From Christensenella sp. UBA5893 (GTDB taxonomy: Bacteria > Bacillota > Clostridia > Christensenellales > UBA1242): DNA of 64,000 bases. Location: contig DJER01000022.1 of NCBI GenBank assembly GCA_002431905.1, forward strand, positions 29,811-93,810, written 5' to 3'. Numbering within the stretch: position 1 is the stretch's first letter; each line of letters opens with the position of its first letter. Below the pieces are notes generated by a model. It had not been told where the DNA came from. It made no database searches and saw nothing but the letters and a program-made list of their open reading frames with translations. This document shows, piece by piece, positions 34,874 to 44,021 of this stretch. Both the position numbers and the translations under genes were made by a program.

Positions 34874-35972
34874 ATTTTTCTTTTTTCTTCTTTCCAACAA
34901 AAAATATTATTACAAAACTAACACCCTCAAAAAGTACAACAACACACCACCAACTAACTTTTACATTCACATTTGTTGCCTTTGTTGTTTTTACAAGAAT
35001 ACTTGCCTTGTTATCCACTTGCTGTTTTGAGTTCAACCCAAACACAATATTCCCCATGTTGTCAGTTCGATATACATTATCTTTTCCAACAATGCTATCA
35101 AGTCTTGCAATAATCTCGTCATTTGGCAAGTTGTATGTATTACCCTTTTCAACAGAAATAACTGCATAAAGTGGTGAAACTTCTCTCAAAAAATTTACTG
35201 AAGAAGAAGTCTTGCTACCATGGTGTGCAACTTTAAGAATATCACTTTTCAAATCCTCGCCATAAATGTTAATTAGTTTTGTTTCAATATCACTTTCGGC
35301 ATCACCAGTAAGTAGAATTTTCCTTCCAAAATACTCAATTTGAAGAACTGCACTATAATCATTAGAATTTTGATAATTTTCTTCAAGTGGCGAATAACAC
35401 CTAACATTATAACTTGCATCACTTTGATTTAAAAAGTTGTCACTTGCAACATTATAAAACATTTGACAACCATTTTCATTTTTAAAACTTTCATCAATTA
35501 ACTTTTTGTAACCTTCATCATCATTTATGCTTGCACCTTCCCAACCTGTTTCATTTGGCGTGCAAACACTTGGTCTATAAAAATTTTTGACTTCATAATT
35601 TTCAAAAACATAACTCCCGTTGCCATAATGGTCTTCATCTGCATGAGTTATAACAAAAAAATCAATTACTTTTTCTTTATTTTCAAAAAATTTATTGAAA
35701 TACATTTCAAGCTTGTCCTTGTTTGAATTTGAACCACAATCAACAAGCATAACTTTGTTATCTGGGAAATTAACCAAAATACAATCGCCCTGCCCAATAT
35801 CAACAAAATGCACCGTCAAATCGCAATCATTCAAATTTGCAACAGGGTTCTTAAAAAATAAATTATTTAACCAGTTTTCGCAAGGTTTATAGAAAAATAA
35901 AGTTGAACAAATCAAAATGCTACAAACTAAAAATATTAAAATTCTCACCTTGTTTTGCTTTAGTTTATTCAT
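34872..35972 (-). CDS. ComEC-like metallo-beta-lactamase-fold hydrolase, membrane-anchored
   Basis: A 366-residue protein: N-terminal membrane helix (about 10-30), then a metallo-beta-lactamase domain with VHFVDIGQGDC, THADEDHYGN (metal ligands), LLTGDAE and the AHHGS motif of the ComEC C-terminal family, and a second hydrophobic helix near the C-terminus (about 335-358). It lacks the competence channel domain, so it is a stand-alone relative, likely an extracellular nuclease or phosphodiesterase. Its ATG overlaps the end of the patatin gene by 8 bp, so the two are one transcript. Confidence 0.85.
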   Translation of the reverse strand: MNKLKQNKVRILIFLVCSILICSTLFFYKPCENWLNNLFFKNPVANLNDCDLTVHFVDIGQGDCILVNFPDNKVMLVDCGSNSNKDKLEMYFNKFFENKEKVIDFFVITHADEDHYGNGSYVFENYEVKNFYRPSVCTPNETGWEGASINDDEGYKKLIDESFKNENGCQMFYNVASDNFLNQSDASYNVRCYSPLEENYQNSNDYSAVLQIEYFGRKILLTGDAESDIETKLINIYGEDLKSDILKVAHHGSKTSSSVNFLREVSPLYAVISVEKGNTYNLPNDEIIARLDSIVGKDNVYRTDNMGNIVFGLNSKQQVDNKASILVKTTKATNVNVKVSWWCVVVLFEGVSFVIIFFVGKKKKEK

Positions 35973-36828
35973 TTATTACCATTTCCTCATCCAAATATTG
36001 TTGCTTTACTTTTTTCTTTAAAGGTTTTTTTGACATAAGTTGCAAAATTTGTGGCATCTTGTCTATTGTTTCCTTATAACCTTCTTCAATCATATTCATC
36101 ATATCGTCATCTTTTGCCTTTGTTGAACTAAACTTTTTTGTTTCTGGTCCAACCATAACATCGGCTGTCAAATATCCACGAAGCGAACTTGATTGCATCA
36201 AAATTCTTATTGTTGCAGGCAAAACATCGGTAAGTTTTATGCTGTCTGTTCCATAAGTTCTATACTTGTTTACATCAATGCCAATAACATAATCGCACCC
36301 AAACTTTTTTGGCACATTTGTTGGAATGTTGTTCCTAAGTCCACCATCTGCCAAATTATATTTTCCATAAACAACCGGAACAAAAACTCCCGGAACGCAA
36401 CAACTTCCCGCAACTGCTTTTGCCAAATTGCCATTTCTAAAAACAATTTCTTTTGTTGATTTCAAATCGGTTGAAATACACGAAAATGGTATTGGCAAGT
36501 CTTCTATATTGATGTCACCCAAATTTCTTTTAATAACGTCTTGAATACCATCGGTCTTTGATGGCATAAAAGGAATTTTGCTGGTCCTAATTTCCGACAA
36601 GTCAATATTTTTGGCGATATTAAACATTTCTCTGTAAGTTAAACCACTTGCATAAAAAGCCCCAACAATACTGCCAACACTTGTGCCAGAAATCATAGAA
36701 AAATCACTTGCCTTTATGTTGTATTCTTCAAGTGCCTTTATTACACCCAAATGTGTAAAACCTCTTGCACCACCACCACCAAATGCAATACCTATTTTTG
36801 TTTTTTTGTGTCTTTTAAAAATATACAT
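35965..36828 (-). CDS. Patatin-like phospholipase (RssA/YlbK type)
   Basis: A 287-residue patatin domain: oxyanion loop GGGGARGFTHLG, nucleophile elbow GTSVG (Ser about 49) and catalytic Asp in DGGLRNN (about 157). The Ser-Asp dyad is intact. Bacterial members are lipid acyl hydrolases with no signal peptide, and none is seen here. AAGGCG precedes the ATG. First of two coupled genes with the ComEC-like hydrolase. Substrate unknown. Confidence 0.92.
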   Translation of the reverse strand: MYIFKRHKKTKIGIAFGGGGARGFTHLGVIKALEEYNIKASDFSMISGTSVGSIVGAFYASGLTYREMFNIAKNIDLSEIRTSKIPFMPSKTDGIQDVIKRNLGDINIEDLPIPFSCISTDLKSTKEIVFRNGNLAKAVAGSCCVPGVFVPVVYGKYNLADGGLRNNIPTNVPKKFGCDYVIGIDVNKYRTYGTDSIKLTDVLPATIRILMQSSSLRGYLTADVMVGPETKKFSSTKAKDDDMMNMIEEGYKETIDKMPQILQLMSKKPLKKKVKQQYLDEEMVINE

Positions 36829-37039
36829 AAATTCGCCTTTGCCTACAATATTTTATGTGATGTCAACTTATTTATTACATATTTAACTTTTGTAAAATGT
36901 TTTATAAATAATAACAACACATCATAATAAAAATTTGTTTAAACCCAAAAATTATAATAAATTTTTAAGCAACATTCCCAATAATATTTTATCACACAAA
37001 ATTCAAAATACAAATATTTTTACAATAATTTTTAAACAC

Positions 37040-37069
37040 AAAAAAATTTGAGCAAATGCTCAAATTTTT
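37040..37069 (-). terminator. Terminator of the 845-residue surface protein gene
   Basis: Stem AAAAATTTGAGC/GCTCAAATTTTT with an AAAT loop and a T run, 5 bp after the stop. Confidence 0.85.
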
Positions 37070-37073
37070 GTTG

Positions 37074-39611
37074 TTAAGATTGTTTTGTCCATGTATAAAA
37101 TGCATATGTACTACGCAAATAGGTTGCATTACCACTTGAATTCGTTAATGTTAAATTTACTTCTTCACTATTATACTTTGCAATCCAATTATTGGGATCT
37201 TCAAATATAACAGATGTTAACTCTAAACAGTCATTACCCCCATCAGTAAAAGCATTTGATTCAATTGTTTTAATATTATTTGGTATTGTAAGCGTTTTTA
37301 AACTTCTGCAACCTAGAAATACCCTTTGTTCCAAAGTTGTAACTGAACTTGGAATTGTAATTTTTTCCAGTCCAGACATTAAATAAAACATAGGCATTAT
37401 TGTCAAATTATACCCTTCTTCAAAAGCGACTTCTTTTAATTTTGAATACGAATAGTCATCGCTAAGTACTAAAAATGGATTGCCATTATATTTTATATGA
37501 TTTGGTATTTCAACATATTCAAGTCCCTCATCATCGCTTTCTAATGCAGAATATGAATCTTGGAAACAATACTTACCTAGATTTACTATATCATCAGGAA
37601 TATCGTCCGCAACAATTCTTTTTACTTTCATATTCGCCAAGCCCGTGATGTATTTTACATTGTCTTTGCTTGTATAAGTTACTAATTTTTCTCCAATAGT
37701 AAACTTGCTTTTAAAAATTGAAGTAGAATCTGTTAATATTTCTGCATATGGTTCAAAGTTTTTAGCTAACGTTTCACTTGAAATGCTATTACTCAAACTT
37801 CTTACTTGTAAAATTTGTGCACAAAAATCAAATGAATTACTTTGAATTGATGTTAAACTTGCAGGTAGTGTTACAGATTTTAACATATTACAATATGCAA
37901 ATGCCCTACTCTCTAATGTTTCTAATTTGTCAGGTAAAATTAAACTTTCCAATTTTTCACAATACCCAAAAGAACCTTCTTCAATTTTCTTCAAATTCGC
38001 AGGGAATTTAATTGTTTTTAAACTTGAACATAATACAAATGAACTCTCTTTTATTGTTTCAATTGAATCTGACAAAATTATCTCTTTTAATCCACCACAT
38101 CCATAAAATTCAAGTTTTGGGATTTCTGTCCAATTTTGACTCCCCAAATCTATTTTTTCTAATAAACTATTGTAATTAAACTTTTCCCCATCAAGAGAGT
38201 AAATATTTGCGAACATATAAGAGGTCAACCCTGCAAGTTGAGAATTATCTTCAAAAGTAACTTCTTTGCAATTATATAAACCATACATATCAATTGCTGT
38301 AACAATATTTGGTATTGTTACGATTGCAGGTTTATCTAAAGTTTTGAATGCATACTCACCAATTTGAGTTATTTTTAAGTTTCCACCTTCAACATTAACT
38401 GTCACTCCATCACATTTTCCAACATTTGTAACCACAACATCATCTTTAGGAAGATTTGATGTCAATTGAGATTTTAATGTGTTGAATTTATCCGTTGAGT
38501 CAATTTTATATGTATCAGAGCCAATTGTAATATCGTAAGTAAATGAAAATTTTGTAAGATTTCCCAGTTTGCTTATAAACTTTTCTCCAAGTTTTGAAAA
38601 ATCATTCTTTGAAAGAGTAAATGTTGAATGATCAAATGTAATTGGGTAGCTATCATTATTTTTTATTATATTAAATGTAGTCTCATCAAATTGTTTTATA
38701 AAATCAGTAGTTGCTATCCCATCGTTGTTATATGTCAACCATACAAAACTACTTTCTTGAGACAAATAGGCGGATAATTGTTCGATTGATGCGTTTGCAG
38801 GTGCATCTTCATCTACACTAGATATTGCACTTTGGACTTCGCTAAATGTGCCAAATGTCGCCTTTAATAGAGTAATTTTTGTAATTTTCTCTTCAGAATA
38901 CGTTTTTGTTAAATCTATTTCGCCACCTTTGCCATAGTACGCAACTAATTTGGCTGTTGTATCTGATAATTTTTCAAGTTTTGCACCTTCCAAAGCATCT
39001 TTTGGTGCTTCGCCAAGACCCAAATCAAAATTATATGTAAAACTTGCTTCTCCCGTTATACTTGTTTTTACATCTTTTACTGAAAGTGCAATAACATAGT
39101 TTTTGCTTGCACCCTTTTTTATTCCAGCAAGAGTTGAAGATTTGTATACACTGCTATTTGCTTCATCGCCCAATTCTTCTTTCGTTAAGTGAAAATATGT
39201 ATCTTTGTCGGCAGTGTAGCTGCTTACCTTTACAACAATAAACCAAGATTTTGCGGTGTTATAATTTATTTTTATGCCTTCAGCCTTACCGTCATCTCCG
39301 CCTGTAAGAGAATCATAAACAAAAGATTGTGTTGCTGTTCCATAAGTTTTTTCTATGTTAGAAAAATCTTCCAAAGTGTCACTTTCGATAACTTTTGCTT
39401 TTGTTTTTAACTCACTTTCAGTTAATTCTTTTGTGTCAACTGTGTTTTTGTATACTTTTGTTTCAATTTTTACCATAACATCGGTAACATCATAACTTAT
39501 GCTACCACCAATAGTGTATGAAACATTTGTTGCCGAATAAACACCAAAGCATAACACCATAAGAGCTAGGCATAATGTTGATATTGTGGCTAATAATTTC
39601 AGTTTCTTCAT
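37074..39611 (-). CDS. Secreted LRR surface protein with a poly-G promoter, 845 aa
   Basis: A signal peptide (KLLATISTLCLALMVLCFGVYSATN; no lipobox at the cut) is followed by a beta-rich domain (VSYTIGGSISYDVTDVMVKI, up to about residue 200) that is also found in the 495-residue protein at 49119. A middle unknown region precedes BspA-type LRRs (about 430-830), with units such as LTSIQSNSFDFCAQI and IKTIESNAFTDGG. No sortase or membrane anchor is seen. GGAG lies 8 bases before the ATG. Its promoter holds a G10 tract in the spacer. Likely a phase-variable adhesin-like protein. Confidence 0.85.
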   Translation of the reverse strand: MKKLKLLATISTLCLALMVLCFGVYSATNVSYTIGGSISYDVTDVMVKIETKVYKNTVDTKELTESELKTKAKVIESDTLEDFSNIEKTYGTATQSFVYDSLTGGDDGKAEGIKINYNTAKSWFIVVKVSSYTADKDTYFHLTKEELGDEANSSVYKSSTLAGIKKGASKNYVIALSVKDVKTSITGEASFTYNFDLGLGEAPKDALEGAKLEKLSDTTAKLVAYYGKGGEIDLTKTYSEEKITKITLLKATFGTFSEVQSAISSVDEDAPANASIEQLSAYLSQESSFVWLTYNNDGIATTDFIKQFDETTFNIIKNNDSYPITFDHSTFTLSKNDFSKLGEKFISKLGNLTKFSFTYDITIGSDTYKIDSTDKFNTLKSQLTSNLPKDDVVVTNVGKCDGVTVNVEGGNLKITQIGEYAFKTLDKPAIVTIPNIVTAIDMYGLYNCKEVTFEDNSQLAGLTSYMFANIYSLDGEKFNYNSLLEKIDLGSQNWTEIPKLEFYGCGGLKEIILSDSIETIKESSFVLCSSLKTIKFPANLKKIEEGSFGYCEKLESLILPDKLETLESRAFAYCNMLKSVTLPASLTSIQSNSFDFCAQILQVRSLSNSISSETLAKNFEPYAEILTDSTSIFKSKFTIGEKLVTYTSKDNVKYITGLANMKVKRIVADDIPDDIVNLGKYCFQDSYSALESDDEGLEYVEIPNHIKYNGNPFLVLSDDYSYSKLKEVAFEEGYNLTIMPMFYLMSGLEKITIPSSVTTLEQRVFLGCRSLKTLTIPNNIKTIESNAFTDGGNDCLELTSVIFEDPNNWIAKYNSEEVNLTLTNSSGNATYLRSTYAFYTWTKQS

Positions 39612-39664
39612 ATGTTTTTCTCCTTTGTTTAGTATGTATAAAACCTACACACTTATTCAATATT

Positions 39665-39695
39665 AGTATAGCCCCCCCCCCTAGGGTAAAGTCAA
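39665..39695 (-). promoter_or_regulatory. Poly-G promoter of the 845-residue surface protein
   Basis: On the minus strand TTGACT (39695-39690), a 19-bp spacer containing ten G (39681-39672), then TATACT (39670-39665), about 54 bp before the ATG. Loss of two G would give the optimal 17-bp spacer. The same design is upstream of the gene at 49119. Confidence 0.8.
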
Positions 39696-39723
39696 GCAAA
39701 AAGCAAAGTTTTTTGGAAAAAGT

Positions 39724-40115
39724 TGAGGTTTCTCAAAAGTCACACGTTGGAGTGTAGGTCGAAATGACATAAAATAATATAAAAAAGTCATTTCGAGTGT
39801 GGCAGCTTCGAACCTGCTCACGAGAAATCTCAACCGCTTAAAAAGGAAGAGATTTCTCCAAAGTCACACTTCGAAGCATGTGTCGAAATGACAATCTTGG
39901 TGAAAGGAAAAACCGAGTGTGCAAACCGAAATTTTGGATGCACAGCATTCAAAATGAGTACAAGCGAGTGTTTTGACGCCATTTCGAGTGTGACGTCCTC
40001 GAACCTGCCAACGAGCACTCTCATCTGCTTTTATATGGTTGGGATTTCTCCAAGGTCACACGCTGGGGTCGGCAGTCGAAATGACAAATCGAGAGAGATT
40101 TCTCCAAAATTGTGC
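39724..40115. repeat. Dispersed intergenic repeat, copy 1 (composite)
   Basis: Several units beginning or ending with GTCATTTCGAGTGTG or TCGAAATGAC and containing GAGATTTCTCCAAAGTCACA and TTCGAACCTGCTCACGAGAA. Facing units form long imperfect palindromes. Inside, 39901-39985 is a different module also found at 51328-51415. Frames across it are not genes. Confidence 0.8.
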
Positions 40116-40157
40116 TATGGTACAACTATCAAAATGGATTTAGATAATTTTATAACA

Positions 40158-40192
40158 AAAAAACAACCACATACTGTGATTGTTTTTTGTAT
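40158..40192 (-). terminator. Terminator of the coiled-coil protein gene
   Basis: Imperfect stem AAAAACAACCACA/TGTGATTGTTTTTT with a short loop and a T run on each strand, 9 bp after the stop at 40201. Confidence 0.7.
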
Positions 40193-40200
40193 ATTATATG

Positions 40201-41484
40201 TTAGTCTTTATTTGAATCTGAATCGCTATCTTTTGCCTTAAGTTCTTCAATCTTTGCTTGGCATTCTGCAATATCTGATTTAATTGCATTTGTGTTTTCA
40301 GTTAAAATATTGTAAGAATTTTCAAGTATTGGATATCTTTCTTGGTTTTCTTTCAAAACTTCTTCGCAGTGTTCAACACTAACTTTAAGTCCATCAAGTA
40401 AGTCAAGGTCTTCAGCAAGTTTCTTTGCTTTTTCTTCATCAATATCACCAATGTTGTTTACGCCATAAAGTACAACTTTTTGTTTTGCAACAAGGGCTTC
40501 TCTTCTTCTTAATTTCTTCTTATCTTTTTCCAAACTCTTTTTAACTCTTGCAAGTGGGAGATATTCTTTCTTTACATCTTTAAGTTGTTTTTCATTGAGT
40601 TTTAATCTTTGTGTTAAAGTTTCAAGTCTTTGTTCATATTCTTCCAAAGTCAAGTTTGCATCACTTTGTTCAGCAACTGGAGCATTTGCAACTTCTTCTG
40701 CTTGTTTTTTAAGTTGTTCAACTTCAGCATCTTTGCTGTCAAGTTCGTTTTGCTTGTTGTCAAGTTCAGCTTGTTTGCTTGCTAACATTTCTTCAAGTTC
40801 TTTGATTCTTGCTTCATGTTCGCTTGCTTTGTCTTCAGCTGGTTCTTCAACCTTTTCTTCTTCGGCTGGGGCTTCAACTTCTTCAGCTGGTTCTTCTACT
40901 GCAGGTTCTTCAATGTCTTCAACAACAGGTTCTTCAACCTTTTCTTCTTCTTTTTGTTGTTCTTCATCAGCTTCTGGTGCAGTTATTTCTTCTTCATCAT
41001 CATCAAAGAAGATATCATCAAGATTGATGTCGTCATCGTCTTCTTGTTTGTCTTCGGCTGGTTCTTCAGTTTTTTCTTCTTCAGCTGGTTGTTTTTCTTC
41101 TTCAGCCTTTTTCTTGTCTTCTTCAAATTTTAATTTTTCTTGACGAAGAGCTTCTTGTTCTTCTTTTAATTTTGCATAAGCATCATCAAGTTCTTGTGAT
41201 CTACCGTTAAGTCTTTCTTCTTCTTCCTTTGCTTTTTGTTGATCAACTTCTTCATAACCAACTTGTTTTACAGGTTCTTGCATAACAACTGGTTGTTGTT
41301 GATATGTGATTTGTTGTGGTTGATCATAATATGTAGGTTGTTGTGGAACATTATTATTTTGATTGTTGTTCTTTGAACTTGAATCAAGAGCACTTAAAAG
41401 CAAGTTGCCTAAAAATACTACAACGAAACCTCCAACTACGATGATACCAATGACTGCTAATACATTCAATAATACATCTAACAT
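40201..41484 (-). CDS. Membrane-anchored acidic coiled-coil protein
   Basis: A 427-residue protein with one N-terminal helix (VLAVIGIIVVGGFVVVFLGNLLL, about 6-30), a Gln/Asn/Pro-rich linker (40-75), a long Glu/Pro/Ala-rich acidic region (about 100-235, EEPAEE-type repeats) and a coiled coil to the end (LEEMLASKQAELDNKQNELDS; RLKLNEKQLKDVKKEYLP). GGAAGGA precedes the ATG. Such proteins act as spacers or scaffolds at the envelope. The acidic repeat region creates a long serine-rich frame on the other strand that is not a gene. No family recognised. Confidence 0.75.
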   Translation of the reverse strand: MLDVLLNVLAVIGIIVVGGFVVVFLGNLLLSALDSSSKNNNQNNNVPQQPTYYDQPQQITYQQQPVVMQEPVKQVGYEEVDQQKAKEEEERLNGRSQELDDAYAKLKEEQEALRQEKLKFEEDKKKAEEEKQPAEEEKTEEPAEDKQEDDDDINLDDIFFDDDEEEITAPEADEEQQKEEEKVEEPVVEDIEEPAVEEPAEEVEAPAEEEKVEEPAEDKASEHEARIKELEEMLASKQAELDNKQNELDSKDAEVEQLKKQAEEVANAPVAEQSDANLTLEEYEQRLETLTQRLKLNEKQLKDVKKEYLPLARVKKSLEKDKKKLRRREALVAKQKVVLYGVNNIGDIDEEKAKKLAEDLDLLDGLKVSVEHCEEVLKENQERYPILENSYNILTENTNAIKSDIAECQAKIEELKAKDSDSDSNKD

Positions 41485-42049
41485 TTTAATTCCTTCCTTT
41501 TTTACTGTGCTATCGCACTTTTTTTGACAATGACATTATATCATAAAATAATTTATAGTCAATACCAAATTTTATTATTTTAGATAAATTTTAACAAAAT
41601 ACACTATATTTTCAATAAAATACACCTTTTTTGCATTATTTTTGTGAATTTTGTGATGTTTTGATAATTTTACATAATTCTTCCAAAAACTAAAACCATA
41701 ACCATATTCAACATCATATTATGATACATATATCATCGTATAGTATATGTGTTATATAAAAAAGTATTATTACTATATTCTTTATAAGGTTGGGATTTCT
41801 CCATTGCCCGTCAATGTGGGTAGATGTCGAAATGACATAGAATATAATAAAAAAGTTATTTCGAGTGTGGCATCTTCGAACCCGCTAACGAGAAATCTCA
41901 TCTGCCTGATGGGGTTCTCCAAAAACAGCAAGGTTGAGATTCCTCCAAGACAATCTGCGAAGTATGTGTCGAAATGACATAGAATATTTTTTGATTGAAC
42001 ACCTATTCAACTATTAAACAAAAAATAAAAAGCATATAAATTTATGCTT
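41485..42049. other. Intergenic region with a dispersed repeat
   Basis: Apart from the repeat at 41788-41981 and the mtaB terminator near 42027, this stretch is AT-rich upstream DNA of the coiled-coil gene. A short frame at 41747 only crosses the repeat. Confidence 0.6.
41788..41981. repeat. Dispersed intergenic repeat, copy 2
   Basis: Contains GGGATTTCTCCATTGCCCG, GTCGAAATGACATAGAAT, TTATTTCGAGTGTGGCATCT, TTCGAACCCGCTAACGAGAA and a closing GTCGAAATGACATAGAAT. Same family as the copies near 39.8, 48.9 and 51.3 kb. Confidence 0.8.
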
Positions 42050-42056
42050 TTATTTT
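42027..42056 (-). terminator. Terminator of the dnaK-mtaB region
   Basis: Stem AAAGCATA/TATGCTTT with a 6-nt loop followed by T-rich sequence on the minus strand, overlapping the mtaB stop. Confidence 0.55.
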
Positions 42057-43300
42057 TTAACCACCTTTGCAAGTGCACCATCTTTGTATGGTTCTTCAAT
42101 TTTTACTTCAACAAATGAGTCAATTTCAACATTATCATTGATATAGCACTTTATGTAATTTTCGGTATGTCCAACAAAATAGTTGTCAACCTTTTCTTCA
42201 ACAAGTACGGTTAGCACTTGTTTTTTGCTTTTTTTAATATATGCCTTATTTAACTTTGCATTTAACTTTTCAAGTTTTTTTACTCTCAATTTTTTAACAT
42301 TTCCGTCAACTTGTGGCATTTTTTCGGCAACTGTCCCACTGCGAAGAGAATATGGGAATATATGAATATTTGCAAATTTAACTTTTTTTGCAAAATTGTA
42401 TGTTTGTTTGAACTCTTTGTCAGTTTCGCCAGGGAATCCCACAATTATATCTGTTGATATGTTTGGATTTTCAAAATTCTTGCGAATAAGTTTTACTGTT
42501 TTTAGGTAATCTTTTGTCAAATACTTCCTATTCATTCGTTTTAGAACAGTGTCACACCCGCTTTGAAGTGACAAATGAAAATGTGGGCACATATTGATTT
42601 TTTTGCAAGCATCCATAAGTTTTTGGTCAGCAATTCCTTGTTCAAGTGAACTCAACCTAAATCTTATATCTTGATATGGTTCCAATTTTTCAAGCAAGAA
42701 CGGCAAGGACTTTTCACCATCAATTTTATAGTCTGAAACATCAATTCCTGTTATTATAATTTCTTTTACTTGTTTTGAGAGTTTGTCAACCTCATTCAAT
42801 ATGCTGACAATATTTCTTGACCTGCTTCTCCCACGTAGATATGGAATTATGCAATAGGAACAAAAGTTATTACATCCGTCTTGAATTTTGATATATGCTC
42901 TTGTTTTTGTTGGCTCGGCAACATAGGTATCATCATATTCTAATGGGTTTTTGTCTATTTTTACGCCATTTTCATTAAGAGAATTAACCATTTCTTGTTT
43001 GTTTGCAACACCTTTAACAAAAGTTACGCCGTCAATATTTTCAAATTGATTTGCATTTTTTTCACTTGCACAACCACAAATCATAATTCTTGCATTTGGG
43101 TTTAGTGCCTTACACTTTGCAATTGTTTGTCTTGACTTTTTTTCTGCTTCGTTTGTTACAGCACAAGTGTTTATTATATATACATCGGCAATATCAAGGT
43201 GTGAAAAGACTGTATGCCCCATTCTTTCAAGCATACTCATCATACTTTCACTTTCATATTGATTAACTTTACACCCAAGTGTGTATACTACAATTCTCAT
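42050..43300 (-). CDS. mtaB: tRNA t6A37 methylthiotransferase MtaB
   Basis: A 416-residue methylthiotransferase: N-terminal domain with Cys in YTLGCKVNQYES, NTCAVTNEA and CGCASE binding one iron-sulfur cluster; the radical-SAM motif CNNFCSYCIIPYLRGRSRSR binding the second; and a C-terminal TRAM domain. The GCKVN start is the MtaB subtype rather than MiaB or RimO. It converts t6A to ms2t6A at position 37 of ANN-decoding tRNAs. Last gene of the heat-shock block, 10 bp after rsmE, the usual order in Clostridia. Confidence 0.96.
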   Translation of the reverse strand: MRIVVYTLGCKVNQYESESMMSMLERMGHTVFSHLDIADVYIINTCAVTNEAEKKSRQTIAKCKALNPNARIMICGCASEKNANQFENIDGVTFVKGVANKQEMVNSLNENGVKIDKNPLEYDDTYVAEPTKTRAYIKIQDGCNNFCSYCIIPYLRGRSRSRNIVSILNEVDKLSKQVKEIIITGIDVSDYKIDGEKSLPFLLEKLEPYQDIRFRLSSLEQGIADQKLMDACKKINMCPHFHLSLQSGCDTVLKRMNRKYLTKDYLKTVKLIRKNFENPNISTDIIVGFPGETDKEFKQTYNFAKKVKFANIHIFPYSLRSGTVAEKMPQVDGNVKKLRVKKLEKLNAKLNKAYIKKSKKQVLTVLVEEKVDNYFVGHTENYIKCYINDNVEIDSFVEVKIEEPYKDGALAKVVKK

Positions 43301-43310
43301 TTGTTCTCCA

Positions 43311-44009
43311 TTAGTTGTTCAAAATATAACTCACAAGTCCACAAGACATAACACTTGCAGTTTCACACCTAAGTATTCTACTGCCAAGTCCAAACTCTGT
43401 GACTTTTAAATCTTTCAACTTTTCTATTTCATCCGGCGAAAATCCACCTTCACTGCCAACTATTATAGCAATATTTTTTGCATTAGAAAAGTCTATTTTT
43501 GTGATTTTTTTGTTTGTTTCATTTGCAAAAAGCACCAAATCATAATTTTTGAGTTGTTCCAGCATCAAATTAAACTTGATTGCACTCTCAATTTTTAGTG
43601 GAATACTTCTTCCACATTGTTTACATGCTTCAAGGGTAATTTTGTTTAGTCTGTCGATTTTGTTTGAATTTGGTTTTGCAATTGTAAAATTACTTTCAAA
43701 AGGAATAAGCGAACTTGCACCAAGTTCTGTCAGTTTTTGTGTAATAAATTCCAATTTATCTTGTTTTGGCAAGCCTTGAAATATTGTTATGTTAAATTTT
43801 GGGTTGCTTTCACATTCTTTTTTTTCAATAATTTCACACACTGCAACCTTTTTTGATATGCTTTCAATTTTGCACAAATACTCAAACTTATCTTTTGTGT
43901 AGCATAAAACTTTTTCGCCTATTTCACAACGCAAAACGGCGAGGTGCATTAAGTCCTCGCCGTCAATATATATTTCATCGTTTTCTATATTTCCAAAAAA
44001 TTTTTTCAA
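43311..44009 (-). CDS. rsmE: 16S rRNA (uracil1498-N3)-methyltransferase
   Basis: A 232-residue RsmE/SPOUT protein with a PUA-like N-terminus and the knot signature IIVGSEGGFSPDEIE and LGSRILRCETA near the C-terminus. It methylates U1498 of 16S rRNA in assembled 30S subunits. It follows dnaJ by 12 bp. The prmA gene often found between dnaJ and rsmE in Clostridia is absent here. Confidence 0.95.
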   Translation of the reverse strand: MKKFFGNIENDEIYIDGEDLMHLAVLRCEIGEKVLCYTKDKFEYLCKIESISKKVAVCEIIEKKECESNPKFNITIFQGLPKQDKLEFITQKLTELGASSLIPFESNFTIAKPNSNKIDRLNKITLEACKQCGRSIPLKIESAIKFNLMLEQLKNYDLVLFANETNKKITKIDFSNAKNIAIIVGSEGGFSPDEIEKLKDLKVTEFGLGSRILRCETASVMSCGLVSYILNN

Positions 44010-44021
44010 GAGTGTTTTCCT

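Noticed and set aside
39830..40241. Frames on both strands between the 845-residue gene and the coiled-coil gene
   Set aside because: They cross the dispersed repeat units and share their internal repetition.
40595..41143. Serine-rich frame of 182 codons on the plus strand, with two overlapping Phe/Leu-rich frames
   Set aside because: It is the complement of the Glu/Pro/Ala repeat region of the coiled-coil gene. The low complexity and lack of a ribosome site show it is a shadow.
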